From: Viscum album
Lineage: Eukaryota > Streptophyta > Magnoliopsida > Santalales > Viscaceae
Length of the DNA stretch: 64,000 nucleotides
NCBI GenBank assembly: GCA_963277665.1
Contig: OY728121.1
Span: forward strand, 1,655,072,062-1,655,136,061
Direction of reading: 5' to 3'
In this document: positions 23,906-35,984 of the stretch, one piece after another
Numbering within the stretch: the first letter of the stretch is position 1
Layout: every line of letters starts with the position of its first letter
Translations under genes and position numbers: made by a program
The notes under the pieces: generated by a model
Told to the model about the DNA's origin: nothing
What the model saw: the letters and a program-made list of their open reading frames with translations, nothing else
The model's database searches: none

Positions 23906-24145
23906 CACTACAAGAAAACCACCCTATACCCATGGTTTAGAATTGTGGTTATATCCCCTAAAACCATGGGAATATGATATACCCATGGTTTGAGGAACTG
24001 TGTCATTAGGAGTCATCTGTATAGCCTTAGATAATTTTAGCATACCCATGGTTTAAGCCACACTGTGGGTCTATATATTTCTAGAACAAAATATATACCC
24101 ATGGTTCTCCAAATCATGGGTATAGGTATCTTTCCCCATTTGGCA
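23906..24145 (-). repeat. 3' terminal and subterminal repeats of CACTA element 2
   Basis: ATACCCATGGTTTA (23932), AAACCATGGGAATAT (inverted, ~23962), ATACCCATGGTTTGAG (~23977), ATACCCATGGTTTAAG (~24041), ATACCCATGGTTCTCC (~24093) and AATCATGGGTATAGG (inverted, ~24112) lie within 240 bases of the terminus, in both orientations. This is the usual CACTA end structure. Confidence 0.85.
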
Positions 24146-24149
24146 GTAG

Positions 24150-27100
24150 TAAATAGTATCCACCTGTCTATTTACTACTAAATCGAAATTGTATGGGATT
24201 AATATCTCCCCTATCACCAACAACCTCATCCTCATCACCATCAGCGACATCATCATCTGGAGCAGTAATAGTGTCATCATCATCATCACCATCATCATCA
24301 TTTCCACCACCATCAGCTCGATCTCTACTAGGACCCTCATTGGCATCACCCAGGGAATCATTTATAGAGTTAATTTATTCCATATATGAATCAACAATAG
24401 TAGAATCCTCTGATTTAAGTTATTGACTTATAACCGACATATATTTCAGAAAGTTATTGGTGATCAGTTTACTTCTTTCACACTCTTATCAAACTATTTT
24501 TTGGCCTCATATGATATTTTATGAGTGATTTGTAGCTTGATGTTCTAATAAGTTTAAGAGGATCCAAATGAGTGCTAATATCTAGTGGGGATGATGTTTT
24601 TTCTAAGTCTACATTGGACTCTCTCCTAGTTCCCCTCACCTAATACTAGACTCAAATGATCATTAGGCCTAAAGTTTTCATTTATTTATCATCAAGGGAC
24701 TCAATGTAAGACTATTGAAAATATAAAAAACATATTTAATTATGAATTTCATATAAATATTTGAAATATAAAGAAAAAAATTACAATTATTTATTGTGTT
24801 TGTGCATTCACTACACTTCCATCCTTTTTCTTCCTACTCGAGTAAAATAATTTTACTTGAGGCACACGACCTTTGATGCCTGATACAGCTTTCTACAAAT
24901 GACATCGATTAGTATACACATATTCATAATATAAAAATATTATAACCTTGAATAATAATAAAACATAATAACTTTTAAATTAATGATTAATTCATAAATT
25001 TAAACATGTGATAAATATTGATGAAAAATTGGTAAATAAAAGATAATATTAAACACTTTATAAAAATAGGGCCACTAATTTGAATAATTCAAATTATGTA
25101 TTTATGAAAAATTCATAATCCTTAAATATAATACAATATTTCTAAGTTATAAGTAATTCTAATTGTCTAACAACCTAATGGACATTAGGGAATTAGGGCA
25201 TTAGGCCAATTGGATGTTAGACCATTAGGCAAATTGGTCGTTAGGCCAATTGACCATTAGGACATTATGTTTTTGGGAAAATTGGTCATTAGGCCATTAG
25301 GCCAATTTTATATTAGGTTATTATTCTATTAGGCATCTAGGAAAATTAGTCATTAGTTTGTTAGGACAATTGGTAATTGGGTCGTTAGTCCAATTGGTTG
25401 TTGGGTTATTGGGCCAATTGGTCGTTGGGACATTAGGCCTTTAGGCCAATTGGTCATTCATCCATTATGCGCTTAGTCCAATAGGTTGTTAGGCCATTAG
25501 GTCATTAGTCCAATTGTCCATTAGGCCTTTAGGCCAATTGACCATTAGGTTGTTTGGCCAATTGGACAACTATCCATTAGGTCATTTGGTTGTTAGGCTA
25601 TTAGGAAATTATTCCCTTAGTCTAATGGTCCAATTTATCATTTGGACTTTAGGCCAATTGGACAACTGTTTGTTAGGCCTTTAGTCCAATTGGTTGTCAG
25701 GACATTAGGCCAATTTCCCATTTGACAGTTAGGACTTTAGGTCAATTGGTTATTAGGCCATTAGTCCATTAGGTTATTATGTTGTTAGGTCAATTGGTTA
25801 TTCATCCATTAGGTCAATTGGATGTTAGGACTTTGGGGAAATTGGTCATTCGTCCATTAGGCCAATTGGTCGTTAGACCATTGGGACAATTTTCCATTAG
25901 ACGAATAGGTCGTTCAGTTTTTGGGACAATTAAACATTAGACCAATTGGTCATTCATCCATTAGGTCAATTAGCCATTAGTCCATTAGGCCAATTATCCA
26001 TTAGGAAATTTTTCCATTAGGCCAATTGTACATTTGGCCATTAGTCCATTATTCCAATTGTACATTATGCCAATATTCCAATTGGCGAATTTGTTGTTAG
26101 GACTTTAGGCCAATAGGCATATTGTCCATTAGGCTAATTGGTCCTTAGGCCATTAGGCCATTATACTAATTAGAAAATTGGCCAACTGGCTACTACATCA
26201 TTAAGAAAATTGGTCAACTGTCCATAAGGACTTTAGGCCAATTGTATTATTGTCCATTAGTCCATTGGTCCATTAGGACAATTGGTCATTATTTGATTAG
26301 GCCATTAGTCCAACTAGCCAATTTGGTCTTTAGGGCTTTAGACCTATTGTCCTATTGGCCATTAGGTCATTAGGCCAATTGGGAATTAGTTTGTTAGGTC
26401 ATTAGGTAATTAGGACAATTGTTCATTAGGCCTTTAGTTCAATTGTCTGTTAGGACTTTATGCCTTTAGTACATTAGGGAATTCTGTTGTTAGTCCAATT
26501 GGTCATTCACCCATTAGGCCAATTATCTGTTAGGCCTATAGGCCATTAGTCCAATTAACCCTTACGCTATTAAACCAATTGTACATTATTAATTTAGGAC
26601 AATTATCAATTAGGTATTTAGGCCTTTAGTCTATTTGGACATTAGTCCATTAGCCAATTTTCCATTCGGTCATTAGGACAATTGTTCGTTATGCCATTTG
26701 GCCAATTGGTTGTTTGGCCTTCAGGACAACTGGCCTATTTTCCATTACTCCATTAGGACAATTTTTCCTTAGGTTATTAGGCCTTTAGTCCATTAGGATG
26801 TTTTTTTAGTCCTTTAATCCAATTTTCCTATTGTTCATTAGGTCATTAGGCCAATTGGTCATTAATCCATTATACCATTAATCCAATTGGTCATTAGGCC
26901 ATTAGTCCATTAGGTTGTTAGGTTGTTAGGATGTTAGGACTTCAGGCCATTAGGACTATTGGACATTAGTCCTTTAGGTCAATTGTCCATTAGGACATTA
27001 ATATAATTGACTAATTGGCCATTATCCTATTTAGACAATTGAACAATCGGTAATTAGTCCATTAGGTTCTTATTCCATTAGGCCAATTGCCCATTTGGTC

Positions 27101-29349
27101 ATTAGTCCATTAGTCCAATTGTCCAATTGACCATTTAGCCTTTAGGAAAACTGGTTGTTTGGCCTTTAATATAATTTTCCATTAGGCCTTTAAGAAAATT
27201 GGCCTTTAGGAATTTAGGAAAATTGGCTGTTAGTACTTTAAGTCAATTTTCCCTTAGGCCTTTAGGTCATTAGTCCATTAGGCCATTAGAAAAATTAGTC
27301 CAATTAGTCAATAGGAATTAGGTTGTTAGGACAATTGGCTAATTGGAAGTTATTCCATCGGGATAATTTTCCATTACTTCATTAGGCCAATTGGCCATTA
27401 CGCCATTAGGTAAGTTGGAAAATTTAATTCTAGGCCTTTAGGCCAATTGGTTGTTAGGAATCTAGGTGAATTTTCCTTTTGGAAATTATATAGTTAGGCC
27501 ATTTTTTGTTAGGATATTAGGAAAATTACTCACTAGTCCATTAGGTTGTTAGGACATTAGTCTGTTAGGCCAATTAGCCTATTGGTTGTTAGGAAATTCG
27601 ACCAATTGATCGTTAGGCCATTAGGCTAATTGGATAATTGGACATTAGGATATTTGGACAATTGGACATTAGACCATTTGGCTAATTGACCATCAGGATG
27701 TTAGGATAATTGGGACATTAGAACATTAGGTGATTAGGCCATTAGACCAATTTGCCAATTGGACATTAGGCTATTTAGCCAATCGGAAAATTGGCTATTA
27801 GACCGTCTTGATAATTTTCTATTAGGTGGTTAGGCCAATTTTCCATTAGTAAATTAGTCTATTAGGCCAATTGTCCATTAATCCATTAGTCTAATTAGGC
27901 TGATTGATCATTAGGTCGTTAGGCCAATTGGGCATTTGGTCATTTGGTCATTAGGGCATTAGGATATTATACCAATTGTCCATTAATCCATTTGAATGGG
28001 GTATTTTCATCCTTATATTAAAAGTGATTCATGAAAATAAACCTTAAATTTCAGCATGAAAAGATAACTAAGTAAAAATATAAATTTATATATTATTTAT
28101 ATTCATATTAAAGTACCTAGATCTTCTTATGCTCGGTTATTATAGTCTGCCCCAATCTGTGAAGATAAGTCATTGAATCTTTTTTCTTTTTGTTTTTTTC
28201 CTAAAGTATCATAAAAAAAGTTCAATAAAAGTAATAAGAATTAAATTTTATATGAAAACCATTAAATATTGGGAATACCTTAAACTCATCACTCTTACAA
28301 TATGGAATCATTTTTTGATGTTGTGTTATTGACTAGTTAGGGAATAAGGGTACACCCTCTAAATCAATACTGAATCTGCTCTTCCAACCAGCATATAACT
28401 CATGCTCATATGATCACCAGAACTCCCCAAGATCCATAAACATTGCAACCATTTCAATTTCATTATTGGGAAATTTAAACTAATGCTACAACGAACATGT
28501 TAATTCATATAAATACAATAATAATGTAGATATAAATTTAAAAAGTTTTCTTACCCATATCTCTGCTCTTGTTTTTTCCTTGATGTCATTACCAATATGT
28601 CTCTATGAGACTGGTTTTTCCAAAATGATATTCTGGAACTTGGCTAAAGTATACATGAAACTTATACACTACCTATAATTTTTACCTATCATCTGATTTT
28701 ATTCAATTTAATCCACCATTATTTGTGTTTGATGATTCCAAGATTCTTGTATTCGAATGCACCCATGTCACCTACTAAAAGATCCCATTGAATAAGATAG
28801 AAGGGGGGAAGAAGAATTAATTCATGGTACAACGTGCCAAAAATGATGTGATATAATTTGACACAATTATAAAAAAAAAACTAGATATATTTTTCTCAAT
28901 GGACTCTGATGGATCTGTGGAATTTCCTGGATCAGTAGCCTCAGAATGATGTGTCTTTTCCAATACATGCTTTGGGTGATCTTCATGAACTAGAGTGAAA
29001 GTTGAAGGAACAAAATCATTAGATCCTAGATGGGTATTAGGAAATGGAGGCCGTGTAGACTTGGTTGGATATGGGTAGTAGGGTTGGGGATACATTAAAG
29101 GATATGGAAATGGTAAAGGTGGAAACATACCTAGAGGAAATGTAGACATGGTATGAGAAGAAGAGGATAAATACTGTGATTATAGAGGCATGGGTGGGAA
29201 CATCCCTGGAGGTTCATGTAGAGGATGGAATGGAATGGTAAATGGGGTGTTCGCTGGTGTGTCGGGTGGAAATGTGTATGACGGGTACTCCATCTAGGTC
29301 TAGGAGTATCCCCACTCAGACCCATTCTAGTAGGATGAGGAGGAGTCAA
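24150..29349 (-). pseudogene. transposase_24-like second gene of CACTA element 2
   Basis: This is the counterpart of the element 1 gene at 7960-10803. The Pro-rich N-terminus covers 29349-28890 (STRPPFPNTHLGSNDFVPST and neighbours). The next exon (~28730-28550) ends with the donor ATGG/GTAAGA as in element 1. The C-terminal exon keeps the Asp-rich tail, read in the frame with GDANEGPSRDRADGGG, and GDINPIQFDLVV (~24340-24170). A large intron-like interval holds the word-repeat array at 25160-27992, which element 1 lacks. The reading frame is broken in several places. The same TNPA-like role as in element 1 is inferred. Confidence 0.68.
25160..27992. repeat. 2.8-kb array of degenerate TTAGG / CCAATTGG words
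   Basis: Roughly 300 short words of 8-10 bases follow one another: CCATTAGG, TCGTTAGG, GACATTAGG, CCAATTGG, TCAATTGG, AAAATTGG and similar. There is no fixed higher period and no open frame. CCAATTGG is a palindrome. The array sits in the intron-like part of the second gene of CACTA element 2 and begins and ends sharply. Element 1 has ordinary sequence of only some 0.6 kb in this place. I do not know a named repeat of this kind. Confidence 0.9.
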
Positions 29350-30792
29350 CTCTGGTGCAGCTTTATATCCTTAAACAAATTTTATAAAGAATATGAACAT
29401 GAAATTATTTGTAATACAAAAGAAAAATATTAAAATTATTATACTTACTGAGGGAAGTAGAGGATGAAAATCATTCTCACACATCTATCGATCAACATCA
29501 AATAATCGCTTCCTTTGAACTTCTACAATATTTTTCATAATCAACATAAGAATGAAATGTTCATTTTTTAGAAATAGTTCTTAAAAATCATGCATAAAAC
29601 TTCGAATTCAAAGAAGTCAAAAACAATGTCATAACATGTTTTAGTAACAATAATTTAAAACGAAGTTATACATTTTTTAAAAACCTGTTTTAAACCTGGT
29701 TTTCTGAATTGAAATAAATCTAATTAAATTAAATGAAACCAAACAATACAAAAACATTCATATCATTCCAAATTGAAAATAAATTAAAATAATTATAGTA
29801 ATATTAACCTAAGAAACCCATGTAAAGGTAAACTGAATAAACTATGAACATATATGGTTGCTTCCATATATTACCCACCACTACATTAGGTTTGACCTCA
29901 ACTCTCATAATGGGACAATTTGAATCATCAAATGCAACATTTTGGTCAATATTAAAGGGGGAATCAATGGTGTCAATTTTTCCCCAGCATCATGAAAAAT
30001 ATATCTTGGAATTACTTCATTAATGACACTATAATCAGGTCTCGGATGATCTTTCATATAAAACACTTGTTTTTCATTGATTCCAAAATGTATGGTTCAT
30101 TGGTAGCTAAGAATTGACTCATGTCACTAACTCTAAATAAATAATAAATAATAAATGTACCATTTTTCATGTAAGAACCCAGTTTTTACTGGGAAAGAAT
30201 TTGGAATATTCTTGATAATATTACAGAGCAGCGCCTTCAGACGGCGTGCGATTCTGAGCCCCGGAGTGGCCGGAATTAAATTTTCAGTGCATTCACACTG
30301 GAAATGATAAATAAATGGGATTAATCCTAAACGGAGTTCCGGATCAGGGATCCGAGTGCACGGATGGGTCCGGAATGGGGTTTTTACCCTAGGAACGACA
30401 TAAAACTTGTCGGCGCAGGATTTTTGAACCCCTCGCTCGCTTCTGGAAGGTTAAACGGATAAATTAATAAATTAATTTATTCGTTTAATGGAGAAACGCT
30501 AGCATCTCTTAAATGGTGGCTCGGATTGGAAAACCGAGGGCACCGTTGAGTTCGGAGAGTGCTGTTTACCCTAGGAGGGGTGTAAGTTTTACGGGCGCGG
30601 CCCGTCTGTGAAAAATGGCCCCAGGGGCGTTTTCATAATTTGGCGGCCTTGGGCGCTAAGTCTAATAACTTTTGGACGGGGTATCAGATTAAAATTACGA
30701 GATATCCGTTGTGCTCAGGAGGTGGTTTTTACCCTAAGGGAGGCTTAACCGCGACCCCGTCGGGAGTTCGGGTTCGGGCCGACGGGCGGGTG

Positions 30793-30821
30793 GTTAAGCG
30801 TTTTCTATTTAAACGCTTAAC
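30793..30821 (+). promoter_or_regulatory. palindrome enclosing a TATA-like box in the solo LTR
   Basis: GTTAAGCGTTT (30793-30803) and AAACGCTTAAC (30811-30821) form a perfect 11-base inverted repeat with a 7-base loop. TATTTAAA at 30806-30813 overlaps it. The downstream run CTCACCCCCTTCCTCCTCTC resembles the region after the TATA boxes of the other LTRs in this window. Confidence 0.5.
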
Positions 30822-31099
30822 TCACCCCCTTCCTCCTCTCTTCTCCCCTGGCGCTAGCAGCTCCCCACAGAGAAGGAGGAAGCTTCCCTATATCACCTCC
30901 TCCTCTCCAGAAAGGCGCGGATCTGGCAGATCGCCCGTGAAGCTTCGGGCAACGCCCATGAGGTAGGATTTGTCGTTTGCGTTTTTCTATTCCCGTACCT
31001 ACTTCGAGCATGTTTAATACTATCGATTCGTTTTTGGATTTTCAAAAGAATCCCATGAACGCGTAGTATACAATTTTATCTTTCCGACACTTGTTTCGT

Positions 31100-32110
31100 A
31101 TTTGAAATCGGAGTTCATAGGCGTTCGCAATCATCCGCCGAAGTTGGCGGGTTTTCGGTTTCTGGCGGGTTCGAGCGGCGGCGCGGCGAGGGCGGACGGC
31201 GCGACAGCGGGTGTCCGCGGGTGTCCGGTGGAGGCGCTGGGCGCGGCAGTGGGGTGTCCGCGGCGTCGGCGCGGGTGTCCGGGGGAGGCGCTGGGCGCGG
31301 CAGCAGAGCGCTTGGGCGTCGGCGGGGGCGTCTGGTGGAGCGCCTGGCGAGGCGGCGGTCGAAAGGGAGCGGCGACCGCGGGGTCGCGTCGCGCGACCCC
31401 TGTAGGGCGACCAAGACCCGTGCCGTGCGGGTCTTCACGCGGCGAGGCGACCGGCCCTCGTGGGCGGTCTGTAGGCGGGCCGTGAACCGGCTCCGGGCCG
31501 CGCGGCTGAGCAGCGGGCTGGGCCAGGTCGGGCGGACCGGCCGATCCAGGCCGGTCTAGCCCCAGGGGGTGGTCCCCTTTGTGTTCGGACACCCATATCT
31601 TACACTACGGGTGTCCGATTTGCATGTCGTCTGTGGCAGAGCCTTCCTGGCGTCGAGGTGACACTTTTGAGATGGTTTCTGGAATTTTTAATTCCTGAAA
31701 CGAGGGGCCTCGGTGGTGCGACACGTACGTCGAGGGGTTAGCCTTTTCTTCGGCGGATCTTGTTTTGGACGGCGCGGACGCGTCCGACGTCCGTTTTGAG
31801 CGCCGTCAGTGGCATTGGGACCCTGGCATCGAGGCGGAGGTTTCCAGGGTGGTTTCAGGAGTTGAGGCCGAAGATGAGGTGCGGGCCCCACGGCCCGTCT
31901 TTTGAGCTGCGAGCAGAGTCTAGCGGTTTTTGCATCGGACGCCCGTTCGGGGCGTGCGAGCAGTCGATGTTGGATTTTTTTCCGAGGGCATCGCATTGGA
32001 ATAGCCTACCCGCTGTAATTCCGCACGATGGTGCGGGGCCCATGAGGGTCGTTTGGGCGTCGACGGTGATTTTCAATCTTTATCACCGGGCGACCGTTTT
32101 GGACAATTAA
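31100..32110. repeat. very GC-rich segment of the solo LTR
   Basis: Dense CpG with repeats such as GGTGTCCG and GAGGCGCTGGGCGCGGCAG (twice, ~31227 and ~31286). All six frames stay open over long stretches because stop codons are rare. No protein motif is seen, so I make no gene call here. Confidence 0.6.
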
Positions 32111-32120
32111 GTAATCTATT

Positions 32121-32450
32121 CCGTGTACTTTTTCGAGAGGATCGCAACGGTGCGATCCGTTCGTTGAGTTTTGGGACTGGGATGCGGGTCCCACGTGGAA
32201 CCGCTCGGGTGCGGTGCGCCGGGATGCACTTTTTCTCCGGATATCCATTGCACTCAAGTGAGTAGTGCTTTTGACGTGTTTTCCCGAGGGGATCGCAATG
32301 GTGCGATGCGCCCGACTGTTTTCAGGGTCGAGGCTCGGGATCACGGGACGTCATTCGGACGTGAGGCGGTGTTGGTGACTTTTCCGTCGGATATCCGTTC
32401 GAGGCGAGTAAGTAGTCGATCTCACGTGTTTTTTCGCGAGGATTAAAACG
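32121..32450. repeat. ~150-bp subrepeats in the solo LTR
   Basis: GAGAGGATCGCAACGGTGCGA (~32135, 20-base core), GAGGGGATCGCAATGGTGCG (~32285) and GCGAGGATTAAAACGGTGTG (~32434) start successive units, each followed by a GGATATCC(A/G)TT(C/G) motif (32240 and 32389). Spacing is ~150. Confidence 0.65.
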
Positions 32451-32875
32451 GTGTGATCTGTTTGGCTGTGCGGAGCCTCTTGCGCGATCTTATTAATAGC
32501 GGAAGCATGGAAGGTGCTCCAGTGGTGGTTCGCCCTACTTTGTCTGTAACGGACCCTTGGCGTGTGATCGCGCACTCTTGGGAGAGTGATGTAAATGATT
32601 CACGAGATGTGGTTGGTCGTGCCTGGGCCTTTGAGGTGGAGTTGTTACATCACGCCCTCGCGTTGACGCTGGGTGCCGTGTGCATGATAGCCTTTGTGCT
32701 GGAATGAGGTATACTCTGGGAGTATAAGGGAGCGCTTGGAGGTACATGTGGTTGTTTGTACCTGATGATGTTTGTGCGCTCAGTTGGGGTTAACTTGGGG
32801 CCACACGTCGTGTGGGCCCCACGTGCGTGTCGTGATCTGCTTTACGTACTTTGACCTCTTGCGACGTAGAGGGTC

Positions 32876-33010
32876 CCTTTGTGCTCGTTTGTTTGACCAG
32901 CAGGGTGGAGTTTTCCCCTGGCTTTGTGCTCGTTTGTTTGACCAGCAGGGCGGAGTTTCCCCTGGACTGGTGCTCTTTTGTCTGACCAGTAGGGTTGAGC
33001 GGTCTCCCCC
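32876..33010. repeat. 45-bp tandem repeat, three copies, solo LTR
   Basis: Units beginning TTTGTGCTCGTTTGTTTGAC at ~32878 and ~32923 and a diverged one at ~32968 each contain GACCAGCAGGG or GACCAGTAGGG. Confidence 0.75.
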
Positions 33011-33324
33011 TAGTCTTGTTCTCGATGGTTTGGCCGGCAGAGATGGTTTCGTTCCTCTGCTTCTTCGGCTGTGAGGGGTTTCGGTACTGTGCCCTTTCAC
33101 CGGACTGCGACACTGTCTACGACTATGGGTGTTCATACAGCGTGGGTGTTATCCCCACTTTCTGGGATGAGATGTCTCAGTCCGCTTCGGCAGTGACTCA
33201 GCGGATTGGAGCGGGATTGCCTTGTGAGGCCTGGGGAGTTTCTCCCGTTGTTCCGTGTTCCCTGGTAGAGATTGTGGTTTCTGTGTGACCAACACTTTGC
33301 GCGGGCACCGATCCTCTACCCAGG

Positions 33325-33560
33325 AGGTTGTTCCAGCAGGGTTGAGGTTGTTCCAGCAGGGCTGAGGTTGTTTCCAGTAGGGCTGAGGTTGTTCCAGCAG
33401 GGCTGAGGTTGTTTCCAGTAGGGCTGAGGTTGTACCGAGCAGGGCTCGTCAGTGGGTTACCATCCAGCAGGGATGGCCAGCACAGCGGTGTTCACTGAGC
33501 ATTACCATCCAGCAGGGATGACCAGAGAAGTTTTGGGCTTACCTCCAGCGGGGCTGGGCA
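33325..33560. repeat. ~21-bp CCAGCAGGGCTGAGGTTGTT tandem repeat, solo LTR
   Basis: At least six units of AGGTTGTTCCAGCAGGGCTG or AGGTTGTTTCCAGTAGGGCT lie to ~33450, then scattered CCAGCAGGG, CCAGCGGGG and CCAGTGG words to ~33560 and beyond. Confidence 0.8.
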
Positions 33561-35984
33561 GTGGTCTCGTCGCCGACTTTAGCCGGGTCTCCCTCCAGTG
33601 GATTACCTTATTACGGGACTGGGCAGTGAGGCACCCATCGACTTTCCGGGTATCCCTGTAGTGGGAACCCGTTGACTTCCAGGGATCCTCCAGCGGGGCT
33701 GGGTAGGGGGTCGCCTGTCGACTTTGGGCAGACCTCTCGACTGCGGGGCAGTGACGAGTTGTGGTTGACATTCCCCCAGAACTCTCAAGTATGAGGAGCG
33801 CTTTCCCCCACCGAGACGCGTCCTTGTGACGCGACCTAAAACCATGCGGGTGAGTCAGTGCCGCCTAAAGCGGATAGTGTCGAGGTGTGGTGATTGATTC
33901 CCTTGGCTTGCAGTTCGGGGCAGACGTGTGGGATGCTGGGCATCGATGGTGTTACTTCTGGGATTGTTGTCTACTCTTTCTTGGGCTGAGCTACGGGATG
34001 GAGATCCCCTTACGACATTGTTCGGGCTTCTTGACAGATCATTTGGATATGTATATACCTTTTTCTAGTACCCACTTCTAGGGTTTGGTTACTCTCCTTC
34101 CAGGAGAGGCAAAGACACGCGGGGTATGCCACATGCTTTCTGTGTCTAGCTTCTCGTGGTTAGATGAGTCTAATCTCCTGCTATAGGTAGCGAAGACTCG
34201 ACGAGGAGTTCATCTTCTCACCGTTTCCAGCTCCTTGTGCCTGGACGATTCTACCTTCTCTCCTCTTGTTGGGTTGAGCTGAACTCTTTACTGTACTCCT
34301 TACTGCCCTCTCTATTGTGCTCCTTTACTTTTCCTATTCACTCTACTGCTCACCCTTCGGTACCTCCTTTGTTGCTCCATCGAGCCTTCGGGGTATCCTA
34401 CTAAGTATTTTCATACTCACCCCTGCTTGGGCTTTGCCCGCACTTGGTGTTCCCTTGCAGACGACGGACAGGTTGGTCGTGACTTCAGTGGAGCATAGGA
34501 GTTTGGGAGCTTGGACCACATGCGGTGGTCGTAGCCGGGTTCCAGGTGAGAGACCCGTCAGCTGTTTCTTTTGTTTACCTGTTGTCGGGTTGTGGCAATT
34601 TTTGGTTGGGCGCGTGTTTTGCCCCTTTTTCCTTTTTCAGCACTTTGTACTTGTAGTGGTCGATGCACTTTGTGGTATATATATAGCAGTTTCCCTTTAC
34701 TTTGCTTGTCTTTACTTTTACTCTGCACTGTTTCATTGAGTGTGTTGCGTGTGTGTGTTCACAGGTACTTTGGCAAAGGCCTCCCCGAGTTATTGTGCCT
34801 TCGGTGCTGGTCGCTAGCCCCTGGCCTATGGAGGCGGTCTTGGGGTAGTTGCAGCTCGAGCCCGGGTAGGGTTGGGTCGTGACATTGCATCATTGAATCA
34901 AACCATTTACATTTCATTATAGCGACTCGACCTTGAGAGTTGTGATCCAATAACAATATTTTCTCAACAAGTCCATAATAATACATATTTTTATATCGGG
35001 GTCATCTATCTGAGGCACAAGTATAACAGTCCATTGTAAAAGTTTCCATAACGCCATAATGTTGTGTTCTCATTTTCACTCCTTGATTAGTTGTAAAAAA
35101 ATTATACTCATTGATTATTAAATATTTTCATTCACAAACCAAAAAAAATGGGACCAAAAACCAACACTCTTAATTCTTGATAAACGGAGTCAACAGGTAA
35201 ACTCAATACCTAAAATATATATGAATAATAAAATTAAATGAATATATTTATTTTAAGATCATTAAAGTAATGGTAATGCCTTTGATTTCAACCAAGCAGG
35301 AAACTCTTGTCTATGCAAAGCCTCTCTCCTTCTCAAAATAAAATATTGATGAACTCTACTTATAATTAGTTAATGTAACCTATATAAAATGATAATAAAA
35401 GTTTAAGGTATATGTGAAATGATATAGTATGATATAATATATAAATATTCAAATTACTTACTTGATATAGTCATCCAAAAAAGAACAATTAAACAGGACT
35501 GGGAAAAGCTCCATATCCCGCTCTTCAAGGTTCAATGTAGTCAATGTACATGATCCAAGAATTCCTCCTATTTGGGGAAGAGAAGGAAATGAGGGCTCAA
35601 TTTCCCCATAATTCTCATATTCATTTATCATTGGTTAGTTATGTACTGTTCTCACATAAAATAAATACATTAAACAAAAATCCATACATTTTTAAGCTAG
35701 ATAATCTCTCACTATGGGTGTCCATGGTTCAGGTCGGGATGGGTTGGGGGCCTTTCTTGACCTGACCCAATAAAAAAAGTTGGGTCGGTTCGAGTCGGGT
35801 CGAATGATTCGTGAGCATATGACCCGACCCAACCCAACTCGTTGGGGTTGGGTTACCTGATGCATGGCCAATGGACCTAGACCAACCAAACTTGTTGTGG
35901 TTCGGGTCAGTTCGGGTTGGGTTATATGTGTAAAACCCAACCCGACCTGACCTAACCTGATGGACCCGTACTCGGACTCGTGAC

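Larger units (their letters stand above)
30170..34884 (+). mobile_element. GC-rich ~4.7-kb solo LTR, probably Tekay/Del-type Ty3/gypsy
   Basis: It starts TGTAAGAACCCAG and ends GGTCGTGACA, flanked by TTTCA (30165-30169) and TTGCA (34885-34889), a 5-bp duplication with one mismatch. The CACTA coding sequence on either side joins up when it is removed, as comparison with element 1 at ~11620 shows. There is no internal coding region and no second copy of the ends, hence a solo LTR rather than a full element. A TATTTAAA promoter at 30806 followed by a C/T-rich stretch sets the + orientation. Lineage is inferred from the TGTAA start only. It is strikingly richer in G, C and CpG than everything around it. 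Confidence 0.72.

Noticed and set aside
25160..27992. TTAGG and TTAGGC words as interstitial telomere repeats
   Set aside because: Insect TTAGG and nematode TTAGGC telomeres are perfect short tandems; here words alternate with CCAATTGG and vary freely. Plant telomere repeats are TTTAGGG, which is not the unit.
31102..32446. Overlapping open frames of 90-153 codons on both strands
   Set aside because: GC-rich solo LTR sequence; frames are open because stops are rare. No motif, and composition rather than coding explains them.
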